The notes under the pieces: model-generated
What the model was told of the DNA's origin: nothing
What the model saw: the letters and a program-made list of their open reading frames with translations, nothing else
The model's database searches: none
Shown here: in pieces, positions 8,048 through 15,951 of the stretch
Position numbering within the stretch: the stretch's first letter is position 1
Layout of the letters: each line of letters starts with the position of its first letter
Translations under genes and position numbers: made by a program
Source of the DNA: a bacterium
GTDB taxonomy: Bacteria; Acidobacteriota; Aminicenantia; Aminicenantales; Aminicenantaceae
DNA: 64,000 nucleotides
NCBI GenBank assembly: GCA_018335295.1
Contig: JAGXKI010000001.1
Coordinates: 62,001-126,000 of the forward strand
Reading direction: 5' to 3'

Positions 8048-8067
8048 AAATAGAACCGTCCCTTTTT
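8046..8067. repeat. Solo copy of the GAACCGTCCC repeat
   Basis: AAAAATAGAACCGTCCC plus a T-run lies between two convergent genes. It is the same arm sequence as at 6649-6670, overlapping the stop codon regions of the genes on both sides. Confidence 0.55.
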
Positions 8068-8812
8068 AAAATAGCCCCAATAATTTCAAGGCCATGATAG
8101 TGATGGCCGCGGCTAAAACGATACGGATGACCTTTTCTCCGCCTTTTACAGCCGCATGGGCCCCCCACCAAGCCCCCAAAGAATTCCCTCCGGCCAAGAT
8201 GAGCCCGTATGTCCAGTTCACATGGCTGGTCAGAGTAAAAATCATCAAGGCTGGAATGGTATAAATGAGGATGATAAAGACTTTGTGCATATTGACCCAG
8301 ATGAGATTAAGACGGAGAAGGTGGTAGAGAGCGGCCATGAACATAAATCCTACCCCAATCTGGAGAAAACCGCCATAAAAGCCGATTCCGATAAGGGCGG
8401 GATAAATCAACCAGTTTTCCTGGGGGGGAGAAAGGGGGGTTCTTTTCTTGTAGCTCCGGGAGATGAAAAGAGAGAGGACTATAAAAATCAACACCACAGC
8501 AAGGATTTTTTGGAAAAGTTCTCCGCTTATTTGAACCGCCAAGACCGCTCCAGCGATGGCTCCGGGGAGAGTTAAAAGTGAGTATTTGAGACTGGTTTTA
8601 TACTGGTAAACCTTGTTTTTATGGAATGAACTCATGGCAAAAATATTCTGAATAAAGATAGCGATCCGGTTGGTTCCATTGGCCATGACCCCGTCCAGGC
8701 CCATAAAAATGAGGGCCGGAAGAGTCAGACTCGATCCCCCACCCGCGTTGACGTTTATGAAACCCGCAGCCGCTCCGATTCCCAAAAGAAGGGCAATATT
8801 GGCCATATCCAT
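8066..8812 (-). CDS. TauE/SafE family sulfite/anion exporter-like membrane protein
   Basis: This 248-residue protein has about seven or eight membrane segments. The N-terminal signature GAAAGFINVNAGGGSSLTLP and the second-half repeat GIGFYGGFLQIGVGFMF are the two homologous motifs that define TauE/SafE (DUF81) permeases. Members export sulfite, sulfoacetate or related anions across the inner membrane, and the substrate here is not evident. It is convergent with the epimerase-like gene, with a repeat between the two stops, and has no obvious operon partner. Confidence 0.88.
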   Translation of the reverse strand: MDMANIALLLGIGAAAGFINVNAGGGSSLTLPALIFMGLDGVMANGTNRIAIFIQNIFAMSSFHKNKVYQYKTSLKYSLLTLPGAIAGAVLAVQISGELFQKILAVVLIFIVLSLFISRSYKKRTPLSPPQENWLIYPALIGIGFYGGFLQIGVGFMFMAALYHLLRLNLIWVNMHKVFIILIYTIPALMIFTLTSHVNWTYGLILAGGNSLGAWWGAHAAVKGGEKVIRIVLAAAITIMALKLLGLF

Positions 8813-8937
8813 TATTCAAAAGCTCCTCTGTAAAAGGAAAATCCATAATAACTTTCTCAAAGCAAAATGGCAAAGAAGAAAATATTTCCTCTAACTTCCC
8901 TCTGAGAAAAGACCTCATCTTTTTTTGGCCTCTTTAT

Positions 8938-9066
8938 GTGAATGAAACCCAAGAAAAAGTTTTGTGTGAGGGAAAAGAAAAAGAAGAGTTCACAAAAAGA
9001 TATCTTGAGATAGGAGGCTCTGGAGGTTATCATGGGGTATTGATTGAGAGTTTGAAACAGGAATGA
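8938..9066 (+). CDS. Possible small reading frame coupled to the M48 protease gene
   Basis: An open frame ends in KRYLEIGGSGGYHGVLIESLKQE at a TGA that overlaps the protease ATG as ATGA. From the first plausible start (GTG 8938) it gives 42 residues, without a good Shine-Dalgarno. The frame stays open further upstream, antisense to tauE. I do not recognise it. It could be a genuine small coupled gene or the 3' end of a decayed one. The coupling geometry is the only positive evidence. Confidence 0.25.
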   Translation: MNETQEKVLCEGKEKEEFTKRYLEIGGSGGYHGVLIESLKQE

Positions 9067-10238
9067 GTCGGATAAGTCACAAAGGGCATCCTCTTTTAGA
9101 CCCTGAAAGACAGAGGAAAGCCCGAAAGTATGAAAAGGAAAAAAGACTGCTGGGGTTGGTTCAGTCCCTGTTGTCGCTCTTTATCTTGTTGGGCTTTTAT
9201 TTCTCCGGATGGAGTTATGTTCTCGCTCACTCTTCCTGGCTCCCTTCATTTATCCTGACTTTTTTGTTTTATGTAATTTTTTTCCAGGCTCTTTTGGTTC
9301 TCCTGGGGCTCCCTCTCCATTTTTACAACAGCTACGTTCATGAACATAAATGGGGATTTTCCAACCATACACTCCTAAGCTGGATGTGGGATCAGGCCAA
9401 ATCATTCTTGGTCAGCATGGTCATTCTGGGAATACTCCTCTCTCTTCTCCTATGGATTCTGGAAGAGTTTCCCTCCCAGTGGTGGTTGATAGCGGGAATG
9501 GCCATGGCTTTGGTAAGTGTAATCTTCTCCACTCTTTTTCCGGTGGTGGTTCTTCCTGTTTTTAACAAGTACACTCCTATCCAGGATAAGGAGTTGACTT
9601 CGGCCTTGGACAAAATTCTGGCCAAAGAGGGTTTGAAAAGCAGCGGGTTTTTTAAAGAAGACACCAGCCGACAAACCAAAAAAGAAAATGCTTTTCTCGC
9701 AGGATTGGGAAAAACCAGAAGAGTAGTGCTCTCGGATAATCTGATGGAGAATATGTCCATTCCCCAAATTGTCTCCATCATAGCTCACGAAGTCGGTCAT
9801 CACAAATACAAACACATGTGGAAACACATTGCTCTGGGTACCCTCCAGCAGTTAGGAGTATTTTATGTTCTGAATTTAATCCTTCAGAGAATATTCCCTC
9901 AGTTTCTTTCTTCCCCCCAGTGGAATCTTACTCTTTTTCCCATATTCCTGATTATTATGGGAGCTATCTCTGGGTTTATTTTGGGACCTCTTAGCCAAGC
10001 TTTATCCCGTTTTTTTGAGAAACAGGCCGATCATTATGCGCTGGAAAATATCGAAAACAAAAGAGCCTTTATGACCGCTTTAGCCGGTCTTGCAGACAGG
10101 AACCTCTCCAATGCTTATCCGCCTTGGTGGGTGAAATGGTTGTATTATTCTCATCCTCCAGTGGGGGAACGTCTTCAGATGAGTGAAGAATATTTGTCCC
10201 ATAAAGAGAAAAGTTATCCGCATCCATCCCAACAATAA
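9063..10238 (+). CDS. M48 family (Ste24/CAAX protease-like) membrane metallopeptidase
   Basis: This 391-residue integral-membrane protein has four or more hydrophobic segments before the catalytic region (about residues 35-165) and two after it. The zinc motif HEVGHHK is at about residue 241, and the third ligand lies in EKQADHYALE at about 320. The HPPVGERL box near 365 is also typical of Ste24-type enzymes. Such proteases act at the cytoplasmic membrane in protein quality control or peptide processing. True CAAX processing is not expected in bacteria. The ATG lies in an ATGA overlap with a small upstream frame and has no spaced Shine-Dalgarno of its own. Confidence 0.9.
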   Translation: MSRISHKGHPLLDPERQRKARKYEKEKRLLGLVQSLLSLFILLGFYFSGWSYVLAHSSWLPSFILTFLFYVIFFQALLVLLGLPLHFYNSYVHEHKWGFSNHTLLSWMWDQAKSFLVSMVILGILLSLLLWILEEFPSQWWLIAGMAMALVSVIFSTLFPVVVLPVFNKYTPIQDKELTSALDKILAKEGLKSSGFFKEDTSRQTKKENAFLAGLGKTRRVVLSDNLMENMSIPQIVSIIAHEVGHHKYKHMWKHIALGTLQQLGVFYVLNLILQRIFPQFLSSPQWNLTLFPIFLIIMGAISGFILGPLSQALSRFFEKQADHYALENIENKRAFMTALAGLADRNLSNAYPPWWVKWLYYSHPPVGERLQMSEEYLSHKEKSYPHPSQQ

Positions 10239-11614
10239 GTACAGAGCTTTTCTTTAGGAAGACCGATGGCCTTCACCAATTCCTCCAGCCTTTGGTACCG
10301 AAGGGAAGTGAGTTTTAATCTTTGTCTGATTTTATCCACCATCCGGTGGTGTTTTTCAGAATCGGGATGGGCATAATCAGATAGATTCGCAGCTTTTTCC
10401 CCTTCAATTTCTTGAACTGCCTTTCTGGCTGCTAGATCCAGTTCGGACCGAGACCGTGAAAAATTCAGATATTTACACCCGTAGATAAGAGGAGGACAGG
10501 CGGGACGCATATGGACTTCACTAGCTCCATAATGGTAGAGTCTCTGTATGGTATCTTTAAGCTGGGTGCCTCGGACAATCGAATCTTCACAGAAAAGGAT
10601 TCTTTTATTTTCAATAAGATCCTTTATAGGAATGAGTTTCATTTTAGCCACAAGGTCTCTGACAGCTTGGTTTTGGGGCATAAAGCTTCGGGGCCAGGTG
10701 GGAGTGTATTTGACAAAAGGTCTGAGAAAAGGAATTTGAGTTTTACTGGCATAACCCAAACCATGAGCAGTGCCGGAATCCGGAATCCCCGCCACCAAAT
10801 CTATCTCTTGGGAATCAATCTGGGCCAGTTTTCTTCCGCATCTGTTCCGGACGGTTTCCACACTGATCCCTTCATAGCTGGAGGCGGGGAAGCCATAATA
10901 AACCCACAAGAAAGAGCATATCTTCATCGTTTTTTCCGGAAGTTTTTTTGGTTCAATCCCCTCCTGGGATAAAAAGACAATTTCTCCCGGCCCCAGGTAT
11001 TTTTTGATTTCTAAATGGAGATTGGGGAAGGCACAGGTTTCTGAGGTGATGGCTAAACTTCTTTCCTTTTTCCCAATGACAAGAGGAGTTCGACCCAGCT
11101 TGTCCCTGGCTGCATAGATACCCTCATTTGTCAGAAGAAGAAGAGAACAGGAGCCTTCTATCAAATTTTGGGCCTTTTGTATCCCTTCTACAAAAGATCC
11201 TTCCTGGTTGATCAGAGCGGCTGTGAGTTCGGTGGGATTGATTTCTCCTCCACTCATCTCAGAAAAATGGACTCCCTTTTCATCAGAAGCCATTTCGGCC
11301 AATTCCTCGGCATTTTGTATGGCTCCAACGGTAACGATGGCGTAGTTTCCCAGATGAGAGCGGATAAGCAGGGGTTGGTCGTCAAAATCACTGATGACTC
11401 CTATCCCTTTATTTCCCTTAAGTTTAAGAAGATCGGGTTCCAGTTTGGACCGGAATGGAGTGTTCTCGATGTTGTGGATGAATCTTTTGAATCCGTATTT
11501 ATTTTGGACAGCCATACCCCCTCGTTTTGTACCCAGATGAGAGTGATAATCTGTGCCAAAGAAAAGGTCCTTTACACAATCCGTTTGGGAGACAAGACCA
11601 AAAAGACCTCCCAT
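10214..11614 (-). CDS. PurF-like amidophosphoribosyltransferase homologue lacking the glutaminase residues
   Basis: This 466-residue protein has the two-domain PurF layout. The phosphoribosyltransferase half is intact: PRPP loop ILFCEDSIVRGTQ at 339-351. The [4Fe-4S] ligands of the B. subtilis-type enzyme align as Cys233 (in CSF), Cys380 (in YGCKY), Cys458 and Cys461 (in CTYC). The N-terminal Ntn glutaminase half is not intact. The nucleophile Cys that follows Met is Gly2 (MGGLFG), the RYSTAG arginine loop is missing, and HNGNL reads VGAIQN. The start is secure, with GGGAGG a few bases upstream. It may use free ammonia, pair with a separate amidase, or have another role. It is convergent with the M48 gene, overlapping it by 25 bp. 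Confidence 0.88.
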   Translation of the reverse strand: MGGLFGLVSQTDCVKDLFFGTDYHSHLGTKRGGMAVQNKYGFKRFIHNIENTPFRSKLEPDLLKLKGNKGIGVISDFDDQPLLIRSHLGNYAIVTVGAIQNAEELAEMASDEKGVHFSEMSGGEINPTELTAALINQEGSFVEGIQKAQNLIEGSCSLLLLTNEGIYAARDKLGRTPLVIGKKERSLAITSETCAFPNLHLEIKKYLGPGEIVFLSQEGIEPKKLPEKTMKICSFLWVYYGFPASSYEGISVETVRNRCGRKLAQIDSQEIDLVAGIPDSGTAHGLGYASKTQIPFLRPFVKYTPTWPRSFMPQNQAVRDLVAKMKLIPIKDLIENKRILFCEDSIVRGTQLKDTIQRLYHYGASEVHMRPACPPLIYGCKYLNFSRSRSELDLAARKAVQEIEGEKAANLSDYAHPDSEKHHRMVDKIRQRLKLTSLRYQRLEELVKAIGLPKEKLCTYCWDGCG

Positions 11615-11671
11615 AAAGACCTCCCTTTTTCTCGGTTTATATTATGAAAAAAGCCATTTCCAAGGTCAGCC

Positions 11672-11700
11672 ATTATACTAGAATCTTTAGTGATTGAAAA
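11672..11700 (-). promoter_or_regulatory. Probable promoter of the PurF-like gene
   Basis: On the minus strand, TTTTCA is followed after 17 bp by a consensus TATAAT (11677-11672). The start point would be near 11665, giving a 5' leader of about 50 nt ahead of GGGAGG and the ATG at 11614. Confidence 0.5.
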
Positions 11701-11751
11701 TAAATAAAAAAAGAGTTTTTAAGGAACCTTTTGAAGACTTGAGACGTCTTA

Positions 11752-11943
11752 ATGAATGGAAACAATAATGAAATGAAAGAAAAAATAGCTATCATCCTTT
11801 TAGCGGTATTGGTTACCTTGGTGGGGTTTACTCTTATGGCATCTCCCTCGGTGGAGATGATGAAGGTGGGAAAGGAAGCTGGACTTAAAATAACATCCAA
11901 TATGCTGGCTGAAAAAAGAGCTCCTTCTGTTCTTTTATCCTGA
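11752..11943 (+). CDS. Small single-span membrane protein, hypothetical
   Basis: This 63-residue frame (56 if the ATG at 11773 is used) has one clear hydrophobic helix, IAIILLAVLVTLVGFTLMA, and a short polar tail. No family is recognised. Its ribosome-binding site is weak. Support comes from the strong intrinsic terminator 70 bp downstream (12012-12043), which has no other obvious transcript on this strand to end. The 540-bp gap between the PurF-like gene and the next lipoprotein gene otherwise contains only that terminator and the divergent promoter. Confidence 0.45.
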   Translation: MNGNNNEMKEKIAIILLAVLVTLVGFTLMASPSVEMMKVGKEAGLKITSNMLAEKRAPSVLLS

Positions 11944-12011
11944 AGGGGGAAGGAAATAAGGTTTGGATGAAGGATTCTTAAGGTAAATCTCAACAAAATT
12001 TTATTCCAAGG

Positions 12012-12043
12012 CTGCCGTTTTCAGAGAAACGGCAGTTTTTTTT
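12012..12043 (+). terminator. Rho-independent terminator
   Basis: A perfect 9-bp stem, CTGCCGTTT / AAACGGCAG, with a 6-nt loop is followed by eight T residues. It ends whatever is transcribed rightwards from about 11.7 kb. Confidence 0.88.
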
Positions 12044-12157
12044 AGAAAAATATAAATTCATGAGGATCAGGAATATTCCAAAAGAAGCTCACAAAGCTTT
12101 TTCTTTTTTTCTGTAGAACTTGACCCTTCTCTCCACGTATAATAAAAATAGAAAAGA

Positions 12158-12982
12158 ATGAGAGGAAAATTAATCCTTATCTTTATAATAACTCTGGTTT
12201 GTTTTTCTCTGCATTCCTGCGTGATTGCCGTGAGAAATTATCCCCCGATGGGGGGATATCCGGTCCAAGTGTTTCAGAAAACTGCACCTCTAGAATCCGG
12301 GGGGACCGTATCGGTGAAAAACATTTACGGAGATGTCGAAATTGTGGGCTGGGATAGAGAAAAAGTGGATGTTTACGCTGAAAAAAGGCTTCCTTCTTTT
12401 CGGGGAAAACATATTCAAGTCCACAGTTTCAAGGCTCTGCTTCCTCAAATTAAAGTGGAACAATTCGAGAACTCGGTTCAGATAAAGGCAGAAATTCAGA
12501 AATTAGGTCAGAAGCCGGGCCCGGTGAATCAATATATCAGGGTTCCTCGGCCGATCCGATTAAAAGATATCAGCAACCAAAAAGGAAATATTTTTGTATC
12601 CGATTTATTTGGAAAGATCTTTGTGGAGTTAGGAGAAGGGGATATTCATATAGAGAATTGTTCAGGCTCTTTATCAGCTTCCTTAAACAAAGGATTGTTT
12701 GAGGCTTCTCTGTATGATTTGAGAAAGGGTGATGAGATACACGTTATTAACCACCAGGGAGATATTATTTTGTCCCTCCAGTTCCAGGTGAATGCCCGGA
12801 TAAAAGCTCAAGTCTCTGAAGGAAACATTAGAAGTGAATTTAACCAAATCATTACCAGCGGGAAAAAAGAGGTGCAGGCTCAGATTGGAAAGGATGGAGC
12901 TCAGATCTCGTTATCAACCCTGAAAGGAAGCATCCACATCAAAAAAATCAAAAAAGAAGGAAAAGCCAAGAGCTCAATGTAA
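12158..12982 (+). CDS. Lipoprotein with DUF4097-like beta-repeat domain
   Basis: This 274-residue protein has a signal peptide ending in a lipobox (LHSC, Cys at about 21), so it is predicted to be a lipoprotein. The body shows short beta-strand repeats such as GTVSVKNIYGDVEIVGWDREKVDV and GDIHIENCSGSLSASL. These are typical of DUF4097 putative adhesin or stress-associated domains, which form beta-helix-like stacks. The function of the family is unknown. The next gene follows after 16 bp and is also an envelope protein, so the two are probably co-transcribed. Confidence 0.75.
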   Translation: MRGKLILIFIITLVCFSLHSCVIAVRNYPPMGGYPVQVFQKTAPLESGGTVSVKNIYGDVEIVGWDREKVDVYAEKRLPSFRGKHIQVHSFKALLPQIKVEQFENSVQIKAEIQKLGQKPGPVNQYIRVPRPIRLKDISNQKGNIFVSDLFGKIFVELGEGDIHIENCSGSLSASLNKGLFEASLYDLRKGDEIHVINHQGDIILSLQFQVNARIKAQVSEGNIRSEFNQIITSGKKEVQAQIGKDGAQISLSTLKGSIHIKKIKKEGKAKSSM

Positions 12983-12998
12983 AAAGGAGTGAAGAAAA

Positions 12999-13808
12999 AT
13001 GGAAGAAAATAAAAAAGTCTTAGTCACAGGTATTATTTTTATTCTAGTGGTGGCGTTAGGGTTTGCTGTTTATTTTTTCGTTATCCAAAAAAAACCCCAA
13101 CCACCTGCCGAAAAGGTCACTCAGGAGCCTTCTCTCCCTCCGGTTCAAAAAGAAGATAAGAAGCTTCCCAAAAAAGAAGAGCCTGTGGAGACTCTGGATG
13201 TGCCCTTGTCGGAAAGTGATGAACTGGTTCGTCAGAAAGCCCAAAAAATATCTTCCCATACATTGTTTGAACGCTGGCTGGGAACTTCTCGTTTGGTCAG
13301 AAAATTCACTGCCGCTGTGGACAACATAGCCCACGGATTAAGTCCGCGAGAACAGATTGATTTTTTTAAACCCGAGGAAGGATTTCAGGTAGTAGAAAGG
13401 GAAGGTCGGGTTTCTATCGATCCCGCCAGCTACCGTCGCTATGATCCTGTGGTAGAAGTTTTTGTCTCCCTGGATACCCAGCAGGCCGTCCGTCTTTACA
13501 GGCGGTTGAAACCTACTATTCAGGAGGCCTATGCCGAGTTGGGTTATCCGAATACGGATTTTAATGAGACTCTCTCCACCGCCATCAAGGAACTTCTTGA
13601 AGTTCCCATTATTGAAGGAAATGTGCTTTTGGAAAAGAAAGTGATGAGTTATCGATTGGCTGATCCGGATTTGGAGAATATGAGTGAGGCCCAAAAACAT
13701 CTGTTCCGCATGGGACCTCAGAACATAAAGAGAATCCAGGATAAATTGCGGGAGATCGCTTTGGCTCTGGGGATTAAGGATAATCAGCTTCCTTCTGAGT
13801 CTTCATGA
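12999..13808 (+). CDS. DUF3014 domain protein, membrane-anchored
   Basis: This 269-residue protein has one N-terminal transmembrane helix (residues 8-29). A Pro/Lys/Glu-rich linker (about 30-70) follows, then a DUF3014 domain from about residue 75. The landmarks SDELVRQKAQ, LVRKFTAAVDNIA and YRRLKPTIQEAY are those I associate with that family. It is a bitopic inner-membrane protein with a periplasmic domain of unknown function. A GGAG-type site precedes the ATG, 16 bp after the DUF4097-like lipoprotein gene. The downstream 70 bp hold a short imperfect hairpin before the convergent yqaA gene. Confidence 0.78.
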   Translation: MEENKKVLVTGIIFILVVALGFAVYFFVIQKKPQPPAEKVTQEPSLPPVQKEDKKLPKKEEPVETLDVPLSESDELVRQKAQKISSHTLFERWLGTSRLVRKFTAAVDNIAHGLSPREQIDFFKPEEGFQVVEREGRVSIDPASYRRYDPVVEVFVSLDTQQAVRLYRRLKPTIQEAYAELGYPNTDFNETLSTAIKELLEVPIIEGNVLLEKKVMSYRLADPDLENMSEAQKHLFRMGPQNIKRIQDKLREIALALGIKDNQLPSESS

Positions 13809-13877
13809 AAATCTATCCAGCCGTGTATATCGGGGAAGACTGGAGCTCATTATAAAAAAGGAGGCCTTTCGAGAGGT

Positions 13878-14471
13878 CTAGAAAACATACCTTATCACCA
13901 AAAATCCTCCACCCAGAAGAAGGAAGAAAAGCACGGCAAGGAGGTTAAAGTATTTATCGATGAACGTTTTGATTTCCGGCCCGAATTTGCGGAATAAAGC
14001 GGCCACAGCGAAAAAGCGAAGAGCACGGCTTGTGGTGGAGGCGGCAAGAAAAAGAACGAAATTGAGTTCAAAAACTCCTGAGGCAATGGTGAATACTTTA
14101 TAAGGAATAGGAGTGAATCCGGCGGAAAAAACATACCAAAAGCCGAACTTATGGAAGTTCATCATGACTTTCTGAAAAAAGGATTCAGTGAATCCGGGAA
14201 TGTAATGGAAGAAGAAGCTGTCGGCAGCTTTCCAGAGGCCCAGCCCGATGAGATAGCCGATGGATCCACCGATTACCGAAGCCACTGAGGTGTAGAGCGC
14301 AAAATGGAAAGATCTCTTAACCGCTCCCAAACAGAGTGCGATCAGGAGAGGATCTGGAGGGATAGGGAAAAAGGAGCTTTCAGCGAGAGCCAGGAGAAAA
14401 AGCGCCAGAGGGCCGTAGGGTGTTTCCGCCCAATGAAGGACCCAATCATAAAGTTTCCTTAGAAATTTCAT
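13878..14471 (-). CDS. YqaA family (VTT/SNARE-associated) membrane protein
   Basis: This 197-residue protein has about five membrane segments and the VTT-type hallmark region. It carries SSFFPIPPDPLLIALCLG near the N-terminus and SAGFTPIPYKVFTIASGVF in the middle, the paired proline-rich re-entrant loops of the COG1238 (YqaA) branch of the DedA superfamily. DedA relatives are linked to lipid-carrier recycling and proton-dependent homeostasis. The role of YqaA itself is not established. The start lies 26 bp inside the surE gene, so the two are translated from one mRNA. Confidence 0.88.
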   Translation of the reverse strand: MKFLRKLYDWVLHWAETPYGPLALFLLALAESSFFPIPPDPLLIALCLGAVKRSFHFALYTSVASVIGGSIGYLIGLGLWKAADSFFFHYIPGFTESFFQKVMMNFHKFGFWYVFSAGFTPIPYKVFTIASGVFELNFVLFLAASTTSRALRFFAVAALFRKFGPEIKTFIDKYFNLLAVLFFLLLGGGFLVIRYVF

Positions 14472-15234
14472 TTTTTATAGAAGAAAATAGATTTTGAAAT
14501 GGGGGCATCTTCAGGGTTTGATAGTCAGTGCAGTCTGTATGAATGGGTGTAATGGAAATATAATTTTCCTCCACCACTTTCACATCACTGTTTTTACCTC
14601 CAAGAGTTTGGGGGTTCCCCGTTCCTATCCAATAATAAAGCCTGTCCCGTGGATCTTTTTGGGCCAAGACCTCAGGATTATACCTGCGTTCTCCCAGAGT
14701 GGTGATTTTGATGCCTTTGACGGGAGGAGCAGGGATGTTGACATTAAGGGTTACCCCTTCAGGAAGAGAATTTTCGAATAATTTATCGGCTAAAATATGA
14801 GTGATTTTGGAAGAGAAACTGAAGTGGAAATTTCCGTGTTTGTCTGGAAAAAGGGAAACGGCGAGGGAAGGGATTTGAAGAAAAGTTCCCTGTAAAGCTC
14901 CTGCTACGGTCCCAGAATAAGAAATATCCTGCTGGCCCACATTGGGTCCGTGATTGAGTCCGGAAATGAGAAGATCGGGTCTCCGGGGAAGAAGCTGTTT
15001 GAGAGCAATATACACACAGTCGGCGGGAGTCCCTTCCACTCCATAGACGTTTTTTCTGATTTCCCGGACACGGAGGGGATGGTGGAGAGTGAGGGCCAAA
15101 GAGGTAGCGCTTTTTTCTCTGTCCGGGGCTACAATATAAGTCTCGGCCTTTTCCTTGAGATGGCGGGCTATGGTTTCGATCCCCGTGGAGAAGAATCCGT
15201 CATCGTTGGTGAGCAGGATTAATGAATCTTTCAT
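14446..15234 (-). CDS. surE: 5'/3'-nucleotidase SurE
   Basis: This 262-residue protein has all SurE landmarks. The metal-binding LLTNDDGFFSTGI is at about residues 7-19, Ser in KSATSLALT at about 42-50, and GTPADCVYIAL plus LLISGLNHGPNVGQQDISYSGTV at about 70-115 (Asn in LNHGPN). The enzyme dephosphorylates nucleoside 5'- and 3'-monophosphates with a divalent metal in the cytoplasm and is linked to stationary-phase survival. It overlaps the downstream yqaA gene by 26 bp. The length is normal for the family. Confidence 0.95.
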   Translation of the reverse strand: MKDSLILLTNDDGFFSTGIETIARHLKEKAETYIVAPDREKSATSLALTLHHPLRVREIRKNVYGVEGTPADCVYIALKQLLPRRPDLLISGLNHGPNVGQQDISYSGTVAGALQGTFLQIPSLAVSLFPDKHGNFHFSFSSKITHILADKLFENSLPEGVTLNVNIPAPPVKGIKITTLGERRYNPEVLAQKDPRDRLYYWIGTGNPQTLGGKNSDVKVVEENYISITPIHTDCTDYQTLKMPPFQNLFSSIKNEISKETL

Positions 15235-15325
15235 GGTTGCGTTTTTTGTCCATTCCTTTGGATGTGAAGAGGAAGTATTGTAGCACGATCCAGGAGGGAA
15301 TGAGAATTGTTTTTATGAGAAAAAA

Positions 15326-15402
15326 TGGTCGGGAAGAGCGGATTTGAACCGCCGACCCCACGCACCCCAAGCGTGTGCGCTACCAGGCTGCGCCACTTCC
15401 CG
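15326..15402 (-). tRNA. tRNA-Pro (GGG anticodon)
   Basis: The 77-nt cloverleaf reads on the minus strand. The acceptor stem is CGGGAAG/CTTCCCG with discriminator A and an encoded CCA. The D arm contains AGCCTGGTAGC. The anticodon stem is CACGC/GCGTG with loop TTGGGGT, so the anticodon is GGG. The T arm contains GTTCAAATC. A run of six T follows the CCA on the minus strand and may terminate transcription. Confidence 0.95.
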
Positions 15403-15418
15403 ACCAAAGGGATTCTCT

Positions 15419-15447
15419 ATTATAGCAAAGAATTGAATGAGAACAAG
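15419..15447 (-). promoter_or_regulatory. Probable tRNA-Pro promoter
   Basis: On the minus strand a consensus TATAAT lies at 15424-15419, about 17 bp before the tRNA 5' end. The -35 region (CTTGTT, 17 bp upstream) is weak. The position suits a tRNA transcript with a short leader. Confidence 0.45.
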
Positions 15448-15455
15448 ATCTATAC

Positions 15456-15809
15456 CTATTCCTTTTCCAGCGAAGAGGCGATATCTTTAAGCTGTTCCCG
15501 GATTTGGGAAAGCATTTTTTTTAACCTGTCTGGATTAACTGGAGCGGCTCCTTTTACATCGAATTCTTCTTGAATCTTTCTCTTGGCCCCCGCTAATGTC
15601 AATCCTTGTTTTTCCAAAAGTTCCTTTAAGCGAAGGAGGATATCCAGGTCTTTCTTTCGAAATATTTTTTGACCGGATGAATTCTGGCCGGCATTAAGGA
15701 AAAAAAATTCTTTCTCCCAGGTTTCAATTACTTTGGGAGATATTTGGGTAATACGGCTGACTTCATTCAGCGAATAGGCCATCTTTTGGGGAATGTTTTG
15801 ACTTTTCAT
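15456..15809 (-). CDS. MerR family transcriptional regulator
   Basis: This 117-residue protein has a MerR-type winged helix at about residues 12-80. MAYSLNEVSRITQISPKVIETWEKEF is the recognition helix-turn-helix, and GQKIFRKKDLDILLRLKELLEKQGLTLAGAKRKI is the wing and second helical pair. A short C-terminal helix (RLKKMLSQIREQLKDIASSLEKE) may serve as the dimerisation coil. It has no effector-domain cysteines, so it is a small heat-shock (HspR) or development type MerR rather than a metal sensor. The target is unknown. It is divergent from rarA. Confidence 0.88.
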   Translation of the reverse strand: MKSQNIPQKMAYSLNEVSRITQISPKVIETWEKEFFFLNAGQNSSGQKIFRKKDLDILLRLKELLEKQGLTLAGAKRKIQEEFDVKGAAPVNPDRLKKMLSQIREQLKDIASSLEKE

Positions 15810-15951
15810 GTTTTTAAATGGCTTCTACTTCCTCCTCAAGCTTTTTTCTAAAGTTAGCATGGAATGAACTTATCGTCAAGAAAAGGTTATGTGAAAAGGC
15901 CTGCTCTTCGCCTTGGCCTCTCATATCTGCTATAATTCAAAAAGCTTGGAT

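Noticed and set aside
13852..13877. AGGCCT/AGGTCT hairpin next to a T-run between DUF3014 and yqaA genes
   Set aside because: The minus-strand stem has a mismatch and is only six pairs, so it is not claimed as a terminator.
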